The notes under the pieces: model-generated
Seen by the model: only the letters and a program-made list of their open reading frames with translations
Told to the model about the DNA's origin: nothing
Database searches by the model: none
NCBI GenBank assembly: GCA_033964015.1
Contig: CM066919.1
Location: 17,525,646 to 17,589,645 of the forward strand
DNA from: Scolanthus callimorphus
Taxonomy: Eukaryota > Cnidaria > Anthozoa > Actiniaria > Edwardsiidae
Reading direction: 5' to 3'
DNA: 64,000 bases
Shown: positions 45,198-55,299 of the stretch, in pieces
Layout: every line of letters begins with the position of its first letter
Numbering within the stretch: the stretch's first letter is position 1
Translations under genes and position numbers: made by a program

Positions 45198-45718
45198 CTA
45201 ATTTTGCTTTGAAAGTATTAAGAAGTTGATTCCAAATGAAAGCAACCCTATACCCAAAACGTTTTTTGCCATAATTGTTTTTTGGGAGGGCAGCTGGTAT
45301 ATGTTGGAAACTCCTCTTATGTCATAAGGAGTAGACTTTTTAATGAATTTAGTTTTGAAATATTCAGGAGACAGACTAGTTCGTATTTTAAACATCTCAG
45401 CCGCCAGCAGCTTTATTCGCCGTGTAGACAGCTTGTTCCAACCTAGTTCTAGTAGTAAGGGGCCTGAGCTCGAGTCATAGCTGGAAAATGTTATGATCCT
45501 AGCTGCACGATTTTGTAGTTTTTGAATTTTCAATGCTAGTTCAGATCTGACCCCCTCCCATACCACGCTACAGTAATCAAATAATGGTTGAATAAACGAA
45601 TTATACATGGTTCGGAGGGATGATTGTGGGACAAACTGTCTGACACGTTTAAGTGCGCCAATTGCGCATGTCAACTTTTTAGAGGCCGTCTCAATGTGTT
45701 TTGTACATTTTCATTTCC
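45198..45718 (-). pseudogene. CR1/L2-type LINE fragment, RT C-terminus
   Basis: Minus-strand frame: KLTCAIGALKRVRQFVP, MYNSFIQPLFDYCSVVWEG, LQNRAARIITFSSYD, LLLELGWNKLSTRRI, YFKTKFIKKSTPYDIRG. This is the conserved stretch after the RT domain, comparable to the 27462-27926 part of the other LINE. Both the 5' side (palm domain) and a canonical tail are lacking. It adjoins the 44025-45076 element on its 3' side. Confidence 0.8.
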
Positions 45719-47191
45719 CGAGGCTAGGTAGTTAACGTTACTGGTACCTGGGTTGGCTGTGTTATTGGTATCTGATGGCAAACCATGGCACATTATTGGA
45801 GTGGCAGTGTACTTAACGTTTGTGTCATGCCGCTCGACCAAAACCAATGTTATTTTCTGAATGAAATCTGAGTAACGTAATACGCGTCAAGACTTGCAGT
45901 AAAATGTATGGAGCCGCCATGTCTGTGCCCCTTCGCGGGCCAAATCACGAAGTCTCTCAAAAGTGCACAATAATAAAAGGAACAACATCGAATGACATGT
46001 GTAGTTATTCTTTAATCATATATTCTCTACTAGTTTTCAATTTAGACCATAACCTCCTGTTAAAAGTTCCCAATCGACTCTTCGAAATTCATGATCGGGT
46101 GTTGCGTGACATGAATTACCTTCGGCGATATTTCTGTGGTCAAGTAATGAAACGATATGATATTCGAAATGAATGCTCCCAAGAGGGAGCTTGTAACGGT
46201 TTCATAGCTGAAACATAGAAAATTAGTTCAAGTAATATTTTGGTGACGTCACGTGAAAACCAAGAATATTTAGATTAACTAGACACAGATGAATCCTTCG
46301 AGTGAGAGTGCTTAGATTTCCTGGAGCTTTCGCTGTTCAAGCTCCACTTCTTCCGTTAATTTAGGTCCATGCACACTCAATAATCTTGTGTTTTATTAAA
46401 CCACTTAAGTTCCTTTTCTCATCATCTAGTGCCTTCATGTACTGTTCGTGTGCTTCTTGTGACAACACGAATAGTCCATCCACAGATTGTTTTCTTTTGG
46501 AACTAACTTCAGGTTTGTAAAACTTGACAACAAAGGTTGAATTTTATTAATTTGCTTGGTAACATTGCCCAATGCTTGTTTCCTGTCCTTCTTCAAATTT
46601 TTTTTCTATTGAATTCCTTACCTTATAGCAACTCGCCATTTTCACCTTTCAAGAAGACATCCGACAATTGTTTCGCTGGCTCGTCCATGTGCTCTTCGGC
46701 CGAAGTTTGGCAAAGTTTAGCCTTTCCCCAGTTTCCTTGGTTCCCTTTTTACCAACCTCCGTATTCTCCGTATGGTCGACTAGAACTCCGTAAAATTATT
46801 GTTCTTCCGGAACATGATTTAAGCCCTGAGGTTTTCACTGTAAGAGTCTCCGTAAGATCTCTAGACTCGTTTATGTGGCAAAACCCGTATGAACCCGAAA
46901 AACAACTCACGCCTTATCCAATACTGCACTTGTATTTTAAGCAATGGTCCTTGAACATCAGAGGTACATTTTTCGATGTGAAACTCCGTGAGTTGGGCGA
47001 GGGGAAAAACTCGTGCGTAATTTGTTTTACCTGACAGGCAGTGCACTCCATGACTTTGACGGACAACAGCTAGTATTATTGATTCTGTAGCGTTTTGACT
47101 TTGTTAGTCGGTAATCTATTAAACAAAGCTAAATGTTGCATAAAAATATGCCGAAATGCTGATTAGGTAAAACGAAATAGAACGCGAGCTT
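45719..47191. other. No confident gene
   Basis: Open frames at 45904-46218 and 46537-47034 (plus) are the longest. The latter encodes an aromatic/Pro-rich stretch (FPQFPWFPFYQPPYSPYG) and a C-terminal part with regular hydrophobics, but I recognise nothing and see no intron signals. They are left uncalled. Confidence 0.3.
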
Positions 47192-47320
47192 TAATAACTA
47201 CTTACTAACCGAGCGCGAGGGCAGTACGGAAAAATTCCAGACTGAGGGATGAAATTTCAGCCCAAAGTCTGGAATTTTTCCGTACTGCCCGAGCAAACGA
47301 GGTTAGTAAGTTGTTTATTA
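47192..47320. mobile_element. Foldback MITE, ~50-bp arms
   Basis: The left arm ttactaacc...gggcagtacggaaaaattc-cagact is matched by agtctggaatttttccgtac-tgcccg...ggttagtaag. A loop of ~22 bp separates them. The inner 26 bp of the arms are identical. Confidence 0.8.
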
Positions 47321-48418
47321 TATGGCATTTTCAAACAAAGTTAATAAAACAAAAATACAAAGGGAGGAGACGAAGCGAAAGTCAAACTAAACCAGCCGCA
47401 CGACTTTTAGTTTTATAACTTAAATTTGTGAAAGACCAACTCAAGAACACATAAAAAGCCATGAAATAAAAAGAAAAATGAACAGTATTTTAGCCGGAAA
47501 ACGATACAAGTGATAAGAAACTGCAGAATCATAGCAAACAGAATGATGTGATGGCGAAAGACAGCTTGCAATTTATCGAGCGAAATAACTTACATTACAT
47601 GGAGTTTTCGTACCGTATTTTTCCATCATTTAGTACTTTCAAACGACGATTAAAGTTTCCAACCAAAGAGTTTAAAGAATGTTCATCCAGAGAACCTTTG
47701 AGGATTTCAAATGATAATTCACAACTTCTCAACCTGGAAGTAACCGACGAGCCAGGCGAAATTATTTTCACTGAAGTGGTTCTTGTTAGTTTTGTATCCG
47801 TGATTCATGTTCACTCTCGAGAACTATAAACAGAAAATCTTCGCTTGTATACGCTGTTAGTTGCCCCTTATATTTCTGTTACATGTGAGTGAGAAGATTG
47901 TCTATGTGATGGAATATAAATTTCTTGAAAATCCATGTAAATCTGTTTGTCAACAATGAATCTGAACACGAAAACACGACTAGTCTGCCGAGCGAACTTC
48001 TCTGAAACTTCCCGAAATGTTTCCTTGTATTACACCCATCATTTTAGTTTTCACTCAAGTTTATAGAGGTTTTACTGTTCGGAAAGAAGAAAGGTTTAGC
48101 TTCTTCAACCACGACGAATGTTTTCTCTGTTTGAGTTTTGCTTCGCTTGAATGAACTCTGACAGAGCCACGCGCGCTCGTTTTGTAAAATGGCGGGAATG
48201 CGTATTGCCAATGGGCAATACGGTAAAATTCTGCCCGCTGATTAGCCAATCAGAGCGCGCGTACTATCGTTGCCATATAATAATACGTACATACTCCGGC
48301 AGTACCTTCACGGCACGTTTTCGGAATACCAATCGTACACGTCCTTAGTTTAACTAAAACATGTCTCTTTATCGTTTGAAAGCTTATGGAATGGTCTAGT
48401 GGACTATGGCAAAAAGAA
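47321..48418. other. No confident gene
   Basis: A 93-codon plus-strand frame at 47548-47829 (MMAKDSLQFIERNNL) has no recognisable family. GC-rich words gcgcgc bracket 48165-48262. Otherwise AT-rich and unremarkable. Confidence 0.3.
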
Positions 48419-49110
48419 CTAAAGTGCTATGATTCTTGACCTTTGAAATGTAAATTTATTAGCGCAGGCAAGTGCCAAGTCCTCGCTAACATCAAGATCT
48501 GGGATTTCCGCTTGAGCGCATTCAACAGAATTGCGTAGGTCCCTGTCTATCTGAACACGGTCACTGTGCTTGATCAAGCGCGTTACTTTCAGCCTAGGCC
48601 GCATTACTGCAAAGCAAGATGTACACGCTTTGTTTCGAGCGATAGTGAAAGCTCTAAGCTTCGACTCTGCTTGTTGTAATCTTTTGGTATTTCCCCTTCC
48701 ATTCGGAATGTTTGTCCCTCGGCCCGCAAATAGTGTGGGACTGGCAATGAGAAGCAGTACATTTTGGCTTCAAATGGCCTGAATGATGACCATTTCCGCA
48801 GCCTCAGCACGGACATCAGAGAGTGAAGTCAGTGATTCGTTCTCACGATGGCGTTTTTGAGGTCCTTCTGCGCTTGACAAAAGCACATGCTTGGTCTACA
48901 GGAGATCGCTCAATAGCCATACTGGAGCTTCACACCGTTTCAAACCTGCGATCCAAGGGCGGTTTTCAAATGAAAATGCTCAGTGCTTTCTTGTCGCGCC
49001 ATTTCTTGCTGGTCTTGTCTCGTTTCTTGGCGCTTTCTTTGCAGATTCCGAATCTAGATAAACAATTGGCGAGTCCATTTCGCTCACTTGAAGTTGTATT
49101 TGTCTAAAAC
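48419..49110 (-). pseudogene. Frameshifted charged-protein fragment
   Basis: On the minus strand, frames joined by small shifts read SLTSLSDVRAEAAEMVII, LQQAESKLRAFTIARNKAC, then VMRPRLKVTRLIKHSDR, IDRDLRNSVECAQAEIPDLD and DLALACANKFTF. The composition is protein-like and continuous in sense, so this is probably a decayed gene or a transposon-associated ORF. I cannot name the family. Another frame upstream (49252-48980) has a hydrophobic start but overlaps the 3' end of the next gene. Confidence 0.35.
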
Positions 49111-49251
49111 ATTCCTCAACAGAACTAGCGCGAATAACAATATCGTGAAAGTTGTCAGTCTCTTGTTCGGTCTTGTGTTCATTGGATGCGGAGTGAGTGA
49201 GAACTATGATACAAATGAAAACCGTCAGGCTACGATCTGAAAGATCATTCA

Positions 49252-49257
49252 TTTATT
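49252..49257 (-). promoter_or_regulatory. Poly(A) signal of the 49-63 kb gene
   Basis: AATAAA on the minus strand lies about 125 nt beyond the stop codon at 49380, a normal distance for the 3' UTR of the secreted-protein gene. Confidence 0.5.
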
Positions 49258-49379
49258 TCATTTGATGACGTACATACAATTTTGTCTTGTGCATACTTTA
49301 CGGATAAGGTTTGGCGTTTGCTTAATCTGCTCATTTAGTCTTGTTACTTAAATCAACATTTACCCGCCATTAAATTTTC

Positions 49380-52148
49380 TTACAAATTCTGGTAAACCCT
49401 TTCCCGATGCCTCAAAGGGTTGAATGCAACCCTTTTCTTTGCTTTCTTCCCCGGCTGGGGTATATCTGCCCTGGTCACGTTATCTGCGTCACCTGTTGGT
49501 ACAAGAGGCATCAAGAAAGTGGTAACACGGGTTCCTTTGAATATGATGCGAATTTGAGAAACTCCGTCTAGATTAAGGCTCCTGTGGTTTTTCTCACGCG
49601 GCACACTGATTTTCCATGTTGTCATGGCAGCAATCCCATCATAGTACCCCTCAAACTCATCTGCAACTTTCCCTCGTTCAACTATTTTTTTCGCGCTCCC
49701 GGGTAAATAGGAGAATAGCGCAATCCTCGGAGGTGTCACGAACTTGTATTCTTTTCTTTTATAAACGTCGGTCATGTATCCGCTGAAGGAGATGAAAACA
49801 TTTATAGGTTTCCCTCTTTCGACTGTCGCACCGACAAGATAGACTTCCATATCATCGATACGAACACGCTCGAAATCCCTCAGCATCTCACTTCTTTCTC
49901 TGATTGGCTGGTAAAGAAAAACGCGGTTTGTCTTGAGCGCTGTAACCGGTTTACATTGCTGTAAGGGCTCGACAACTTGTGATGGCGATAGCGATGGCGA
50001 TGGACATATATTCTTATCTGTAATTTTTCTTCCCATTCAAAATCTTGGGCAATAAATGGCGAAAACTGATCCACCGAATTGACGATGGCGCTCAGACCCT
50101 GATTGATTTTGCTGTGAAGTGTGTAAAGGTCATCGGATAGTTTTGGTCTGACGGGACACCCTTCCAACCAGTTGTAAATGTAGCAATTGCAAAAAGAAAG
50201 GAGGGTGTTTACCATTATACGACGTAAACGCTCTTTTTGTAGTGCCATCTCAACCAAGAGCTTCCCATTGACCTTTCCTGCAAGCTGAGACTGCTTGATT
50301 TGCTCCTCGAGTTTCTCCTTTGCAGAATTTTGATCGCTCCTTAGCCCTTTCATGTTGATAATTTTGTTCATTAGTTGTTGGATGGTAAGAGTCTTTTCAT
50401 GTACAGTTTTTCCCCATAATGCAACAATTTTAAGGGCGGCAAAGTAGGGTCCTGCTCCAGAAATATCATTTGCTGCTGTACCAACTGTTAGGGCACCCTC
50501 TGCTTTCGCTTCAAATTCGTCCCACTCTTTTATTTGCGTCGCCAGACTTTTCTTTTTCCCATGTAGTAGAGACTGAGAGTAGTAATCACCGGCGCCCGCA
50601 ATGGCATACGGCAGTTGGTTATAACGAAATTCTTTCAATTTGTCAGCCGCATTGTTTATCCCCGCTATTGTCTCCATCACCGCGCCGATTCGAATCAATG
50701 TCTTTGAGAAGGAAGACAATGTCGAAGCAGCATCGCCTACGCTGGCTAATAAAGTCACTGTGTTAACGCCACCAGCAAATATGCTCGTGATAGCCCCGAT
50801 ACATGAGAATACTGCGCTCATAAGCATTTTATCCTTATACTCGCGCACTCCCACTTCAAACCCTTTCTTTGCTTTTTTCAAGTTATTCTTTGCTTCGTTT
50901 AATTTAAGTTGTGCTTCTCTCCTTTCAGTTATTGCCGCATCAAGTTCTTGCTCCACAGCCTCAATATTGCGGTCGTTTGGCGTACGATTGTGGTCATAAC
51001 ATGCGTCATAGATCTTATCGCGTCTATTTTGTCGTCTAAATCCTGTCCTCTCTTGCGATATCTCTCGTATTGCGCGATGGCGAGTCTGGTATCTTCTTTA
51101 AGATACTCAAGAAGTTTTTCGTGCGCATGCAGGGAAAGATATGGCACGAAAGCTATGTCTTCCGCTTGTCCTTCGAATGATTCAATTAACTCTGTGGCTT
51201 GCAAGCCTATCAATGATAATGTTTCCAGCTTTCCCTTGTCCCACTGGATTTCCGGTGCCGACGTCGCAGCCTTTACTTGTCTTAAAACGTACTTTATCAA
51301 GAGAACAGGGTGACTTCCCATGAGAAGGCCATTTCCATCTTCGGTTTTTTTTATAAGCGTATTGTCCTGTGCCATCACCTTTGCGCAGGCTAGGCCGAGT
51401 AGCAGAAACTCGGCATCAAATACGTGTTTGGAATTTCTCTTGGTGCTCATTGCTTCTAGCGATTTAAAGGTTTTTACGTTGTAATTTCCAGTACAAGTGA
51501 AAGGAACTCCTGTTTTGCCTGGATAGATAGCAATCGATGCACCTTGTGTAGTCATTTTCTGTTGTTGTCTAGAACGGAAGGGGTTCCTACCATCGGATCT
51601 GCAACGCATTACTTGTCCCTGAAAGTAAACCTTGACTGTGTGATAATATGATTGCAATAATATTTTTCCGTGCTGGTTAATGACATCTGCATTGACAAAT
51701 ATAGCGACTTTGGTATTCTTTTGGAGAGTCATCGAGTCCTTTAATACTAGCTCTTGGGTATACACGATAACTTCCTGTTTTAGTTCAGCGTCTTTAGTCA
51801 TGTATTTAGCTAATTCAGACGTCGAAATGCGTGTAAACCTCAGAACTAATCGGTTCTCATTACTGAGAGCGTCCTTTAGTTCCTGATCCGTGTAAAAATC
51901 GCATCCGCGAAAGCAGTTTCCTCCTTCGCAGGGACTGCAAGATGCTCCGTCTTGATTTACCCTAAAACCTGTACCGCATTCACATATGTTCGTGCCTGGC
52001 CCAGTGGGTACACACGTTGTGCCTATACCACAACCACCTCTTTCGGGTTTGATGCAATTGTTGATGGGAAAGCAATTGGCACCGTGCATTTCATGGCCTT
52101 CTTTGCAGGAACATCCGGCAGGAACATCCGTGCACTTGGTGGTCGTAT
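49380..52148 (-). CDS. Secreted multidomain protein: last exon (EGF-like, helical, C-terminal domain)
   Basis: The exon opens after atgctttgttatag (acceptor ending 52149) in the phase left by the previous exon. It encodes two EGF-like Cys modules (CTDVPAGCSCKEGHEMHG; CGIGTTCVPTG...CECGTGF), a helical region, and then past a shift near 51020 DACYDHNRTPNDRN, a coiled coil (AVEQELDAAITERREAQLKLNEA is the heptad-rich start, cited in part) and a hydrophobic segment (SAVFSCIGAITSIFAG). After another shift near 50000 comes a C-terminal domain (IRERSEMLRDFERV, ISFSGYMTDVYKRKEY), stop 49380. Two +/-1 breaks may be assembly errors. Confidence 0.7.
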
Positions 52149-52752
52149 CTATAACAAAGCATATCGTCATTATCTTGTTGTTAGAGCGGTTTTCGTATGA
52201 CTGTCGTTAGTAATTTGTTATTTCTCGTATAGGTTGTATTCAGAATCATTGTCATCACTTTGAAATTCGTTTAAGTACGATCACCTGACAATTGCTCTAA
52301 ATCTCCCATTTGTGATAGATCGTTTTTTCTGTTTGGAGCAATCAAAGAGGCGCCATAAATGGTAGAGTTTATTTCGAATGACTGTCAAAAGTCACTGAAA
52401 ATGGTGCGGTGATAGCAGCGCAAGGAACTTCTCCTTCAGCCAATCACATCACGAGAAATGACTTATTGACCATTCGCTCGGCAAACTTATTTCTGCTTCA
52501 ATTTTTTACAATAGCAAATATGTGAATGCCTAATTTAAGACATTTTACTCTACATACGAATAGAAGCGATGGTCGACCGTTCTCCGTCTAAATTAGCCCC
52601 CTGGACTGCAGAGCTCGGTAGGTCTGATGTACCATCGAGTGTGAATGGACTGTAGAAATTCAGGTTGCCTCAAAGAGAGCTCCTCACAGGCTATTGTAAG
52701 TAGATGACCGACTTTCTGAATGTTGGTGAGAATTTGACCAGTAGATACTTAC

Positions 52753-52948
52753 CAACGAATGCGAGAGTCGACACCGCCGCATTGCAAGTAGTACTCATCT
52801 TCAAACTGTCGCCGCTTATTGTAACACACTTCCCAACCGTATCACAGTCATCACTCTCGCAGGCCTTTAGTTTCCCTCCCTCGTACTTGAAACGATTCCT
52901 TATAACGCTGTTATCTGCTGGGGCGTTACACCTTCCCAGCGACACCTC
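52753..52948 (-). CDS. Secreted multidomain protein: trefoil-like exon
   Basis: The acceptor gataattag ends at 52949 and the donor is gtaagt after 52753. Sixty-five codons plus one base: EVSLGRCNAPADNS, RFKYEGGKLKACES, DTVGKCVTISGDSLKMSTTC. The spaced Cys pairs and G-K-C turns look like a beta-trefoil (ricin-B-type) repeat, though the QxW motif is not obvious. Its phases match the exons on both sides exactly. Confidence 0.75.
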
Positions 52949-53442
52949 CTAATTATCGGAGTTAACGCCTAGAATTAATATCGGTAACTCTGCACTATAT
53001 ACCGCAACATTGTCGTTCTCTTCAACATGCACGATTCAGCGGGAAACTTGTAACCACAAAACTTGCTGATATATTTCAACCAGGCGTCCAGGCGCCGGAC
53101 TTTTCGAGGAACCGTGTTTTATGAAAAAGTCATTGACAAAAAGGCCTAATACGTAAAACGTAAAGGAGACCCTGGGTGGGTCTGTTATGTGCCCTATTAA
53201 AGGTGTAAGATTCCGAGGTGGATATTCCGTTGGCTGCATAAGGGCAACTAAATATATTAACCTTGCAAGAACACAAAAGAAAATAAGAAAATGGAACTTA
53301 AACCAACTGATTACGTAACTCGTCTCCTGAGTTGCTTAGTGAGTTTGAAATTGAATTTCCTGTGTATTTGATTGTAGTGATTACCGCACACATCTGAAAT
53401 CTGTTCTGGCACCCTACTGGGTTTTTTATTTCCGGAACTTAC

Positions 53443-53618
53443 ATCGTCATTGTTTGCCTGCAAGCATTTGCCGCTGACTACATGAAGTACAGTTGCCCGG
53501 TATTTAGCCATTAGGAATATGTTTTCCCCATCGTTGCAATCGTCTTGAAGTGCCAGCTCTCGTTCAACGTTTGTTGCAATGCACTTAGTGTTGGAAATGC
53601 GGATGTTTCCTTTGAGAC
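53443..53618 (-). CDS. Secreted multidomain protein: trefoil-like exon
   Basis: The acceptor tttatttcgcag precedes 53618; the donor gtaagt follows 53443. It encodes LKGNIRISNTKCIATN, LALQDDCNDGENIFLM and VVSGKCLQANNDD. With the next exon this reads continuously as GKCLQANNDD-EVSLGRC, a lectin-like repeat split by a phase-0 intron. Confidence 0.75.
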
Positions 53619-53973
53619 CTGCGAAATAAAAATTCCTTTTACCAAAATGCATAGTACACAATCATAATGGCATAGTGCCTAAGCACTAATTTAGTCATTT
53701 AAGCCTACTTGCTAAAAGTTATTTCAATAAATTTGAATGCCTCATTAAAAATATTTTATTGACAAGCAATCTTGTTCAATGACTCTTTCTCTCTTGTTCT
53801 TGTTTTATTAGGCAACGGTTCGATAGCAGCTACACTAAGGGTTTGCTTAATAAATTTACAGAAGTCTTATACATTCAGAAAAGTCATCAGCATTATAACA
53901 GGCCTATTAGTCCCAAACAGCAGCGAGGAAACATCCCTTACTCCCACCTCTAAAGAGACAGGCACCAATTATA

Positions 53974-54237
53974 CTAAACATCCCTAACAGCCCTACCACC
54001 CCTAACCTCCCTAACAGCCTAACATCCCCACCACCCCTAACAGCCCTAAGACCCCTAGCAGCCCTAAGACCCCTAACCACCCTAACATCGCTAACAGCCC
54101 TAACATCCCTAACATTCCTACCACCATTAACTAATATCCCTAACACCCCTACAACCACCTAACAGCCCTAAAAGAACAGGATTAACAGCCCTAACACTCC
54201 TAATAGGCCTAACAGCCCTAACAGGCCCTAATATCCA
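53974..54237 (-). repeat. Degenerate telomere-like array, C-rich half
   Basis: About 25 units of ccctaacan (9 bp, often cccctaa or gccctaaga) appear on the plus strand. The core ccctaa is the complement of the TTAGGG telomere repeat, but the period is 9 rather than 6. It lies within the long intron of the secreted-protein gene. Confidence 0.8.
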
Positions 54238-54251
54238 CTGAGCTTTTATGT

Positions 54252-54370
54252 CTGTTTGGAGTGTTAGGTCTGTTAGGCGTGTGAAGGTTGTTAGATCTGT
54301 TAGGCCTGTTAGGTCCGTTAGGCTTTCTAGGGATGTTAGGAGTGTTAGGTCAGTTAGGGCAGTTAGGTTA
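54252..54370 (+). repeat. Degenerate telomere-like array, G-rich half
   Basis: About a dozen units of (n)tgttaggn, in the opposite orientation to the array at 53974-54237, separated from it by ~15 bp containing cttttatgtctg. Three more gttagg words occur at 54788-54812. The pair forms one long imperfect inverted repeat. Confidence 0.8.
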
Positions 54371-54543
54371 TTATTTAAACGTAATGTGACACAGAGTTTG
54401 GCTAAAGAGCAACTGAGCTAATCAAGGAGGCTTACTCTGAATAGTAATTACATGAAATATTTTACGGTACGGATACAATACATAAATAGTTTACAGTACG
54501 AATAAAAGAGACAAATTTACAGAACAGTGGCTTACATATATAT

Positions 54544-54900
54544 TTAGTTAGAGTTATCATTACTGAAGCGCCTTGTATCTTTAATAAAATTTTGAACACA
54601 AAAAATTAACTTTCTATTCATAGACAAAGAAATATCTGAAGAACCAAAAAGAAAAGCAGTTAATTTTTGTGTATCCGACATACATGGCCACTGATCCGCA
54701 AATATAAGTGTAGCAGAGGGGAGCAAATGTGTTCTTTGGGCAGCAAAGATAGGACAATTGAGAAAACAGTGAACTCTGTCTGAAGGACTGTTAGGAGCGT
54801 TAGGTATGTTATGCCGGAGGCGAGACATTGTTAAATCCCATACAAATCGGACGCGAATATTGTAATATACTTATGATATGTCAAGACAACAACTCTGGCA
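54544..54900 (-). pseudogene. LINE 3' fragment (zinc-finger end of ORF2)
   Basis: Minus-strand frame: SRLRHNIPNAPNSPSD, VHCFLNCPIFAAQRTHLL, FLFGSSDISLSMNR and FCVQNFIKDTRRF. The pattern H-F-L-x-C-P-x-(F/Y)-x-x-x-R followed by L..G and (V/I)Q.YI..T.RF is the C-terminal end of many LINE ORF2 proteins. The rest of the LINE is missing. Confidence 0.7.
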
Positions 54901-55299
54901 TTCTTTCGTTGAAAAGGATATGATTTGAATGACAATTGAAAAATCAAGGCAGGATGAATTCAATTCGATTGAAAAGGTTTATAGTATTCTTTTGTTTTGT
55001 AGAATTGGGTTAAACGCGCCATTTATGACAATGAATAGGCCTTTTGTTGTAAATGATGTAATACAAAAAATAATGTTATCAAGCCGACTGGATCATTTCC
55101 AGTGAAGCCTTTCAATGTACTCGGCGTTTTCCTTTTTTCTTGTGAGGTGGTTTGTATTATTCATTGAATTTTAACAGCTTTGATTCTATTATAACTTGTC
55201 TTTGATTTCGTAAAATGCTACAGGTTTGTTTGTGTACGATTTCTATGATTATTGGGAGTTTTAGGCTCATAAAGTTTCTGTTCAATGTACTTCATTTTT

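Noticed and set aside
48980..49252. Minus-strand ORF with a signal-peptide-like start (LTVFICIIVLTHS)
   Set aside because: Its ATG lies in the poly(A) signal region of the neighbouring gene. The frame ends in unrelated basic sequence and no splice continuation is seen, so it is probably chance or read-through of repeat DNA.
53974..54370. A true internal telomere or chromosome-end fusion
   Set aside because: The dominant period is 9 bp with variable bases, not (TTAGGG)n, and the orientation is C-rich then G-rich, opposite to a fusion.
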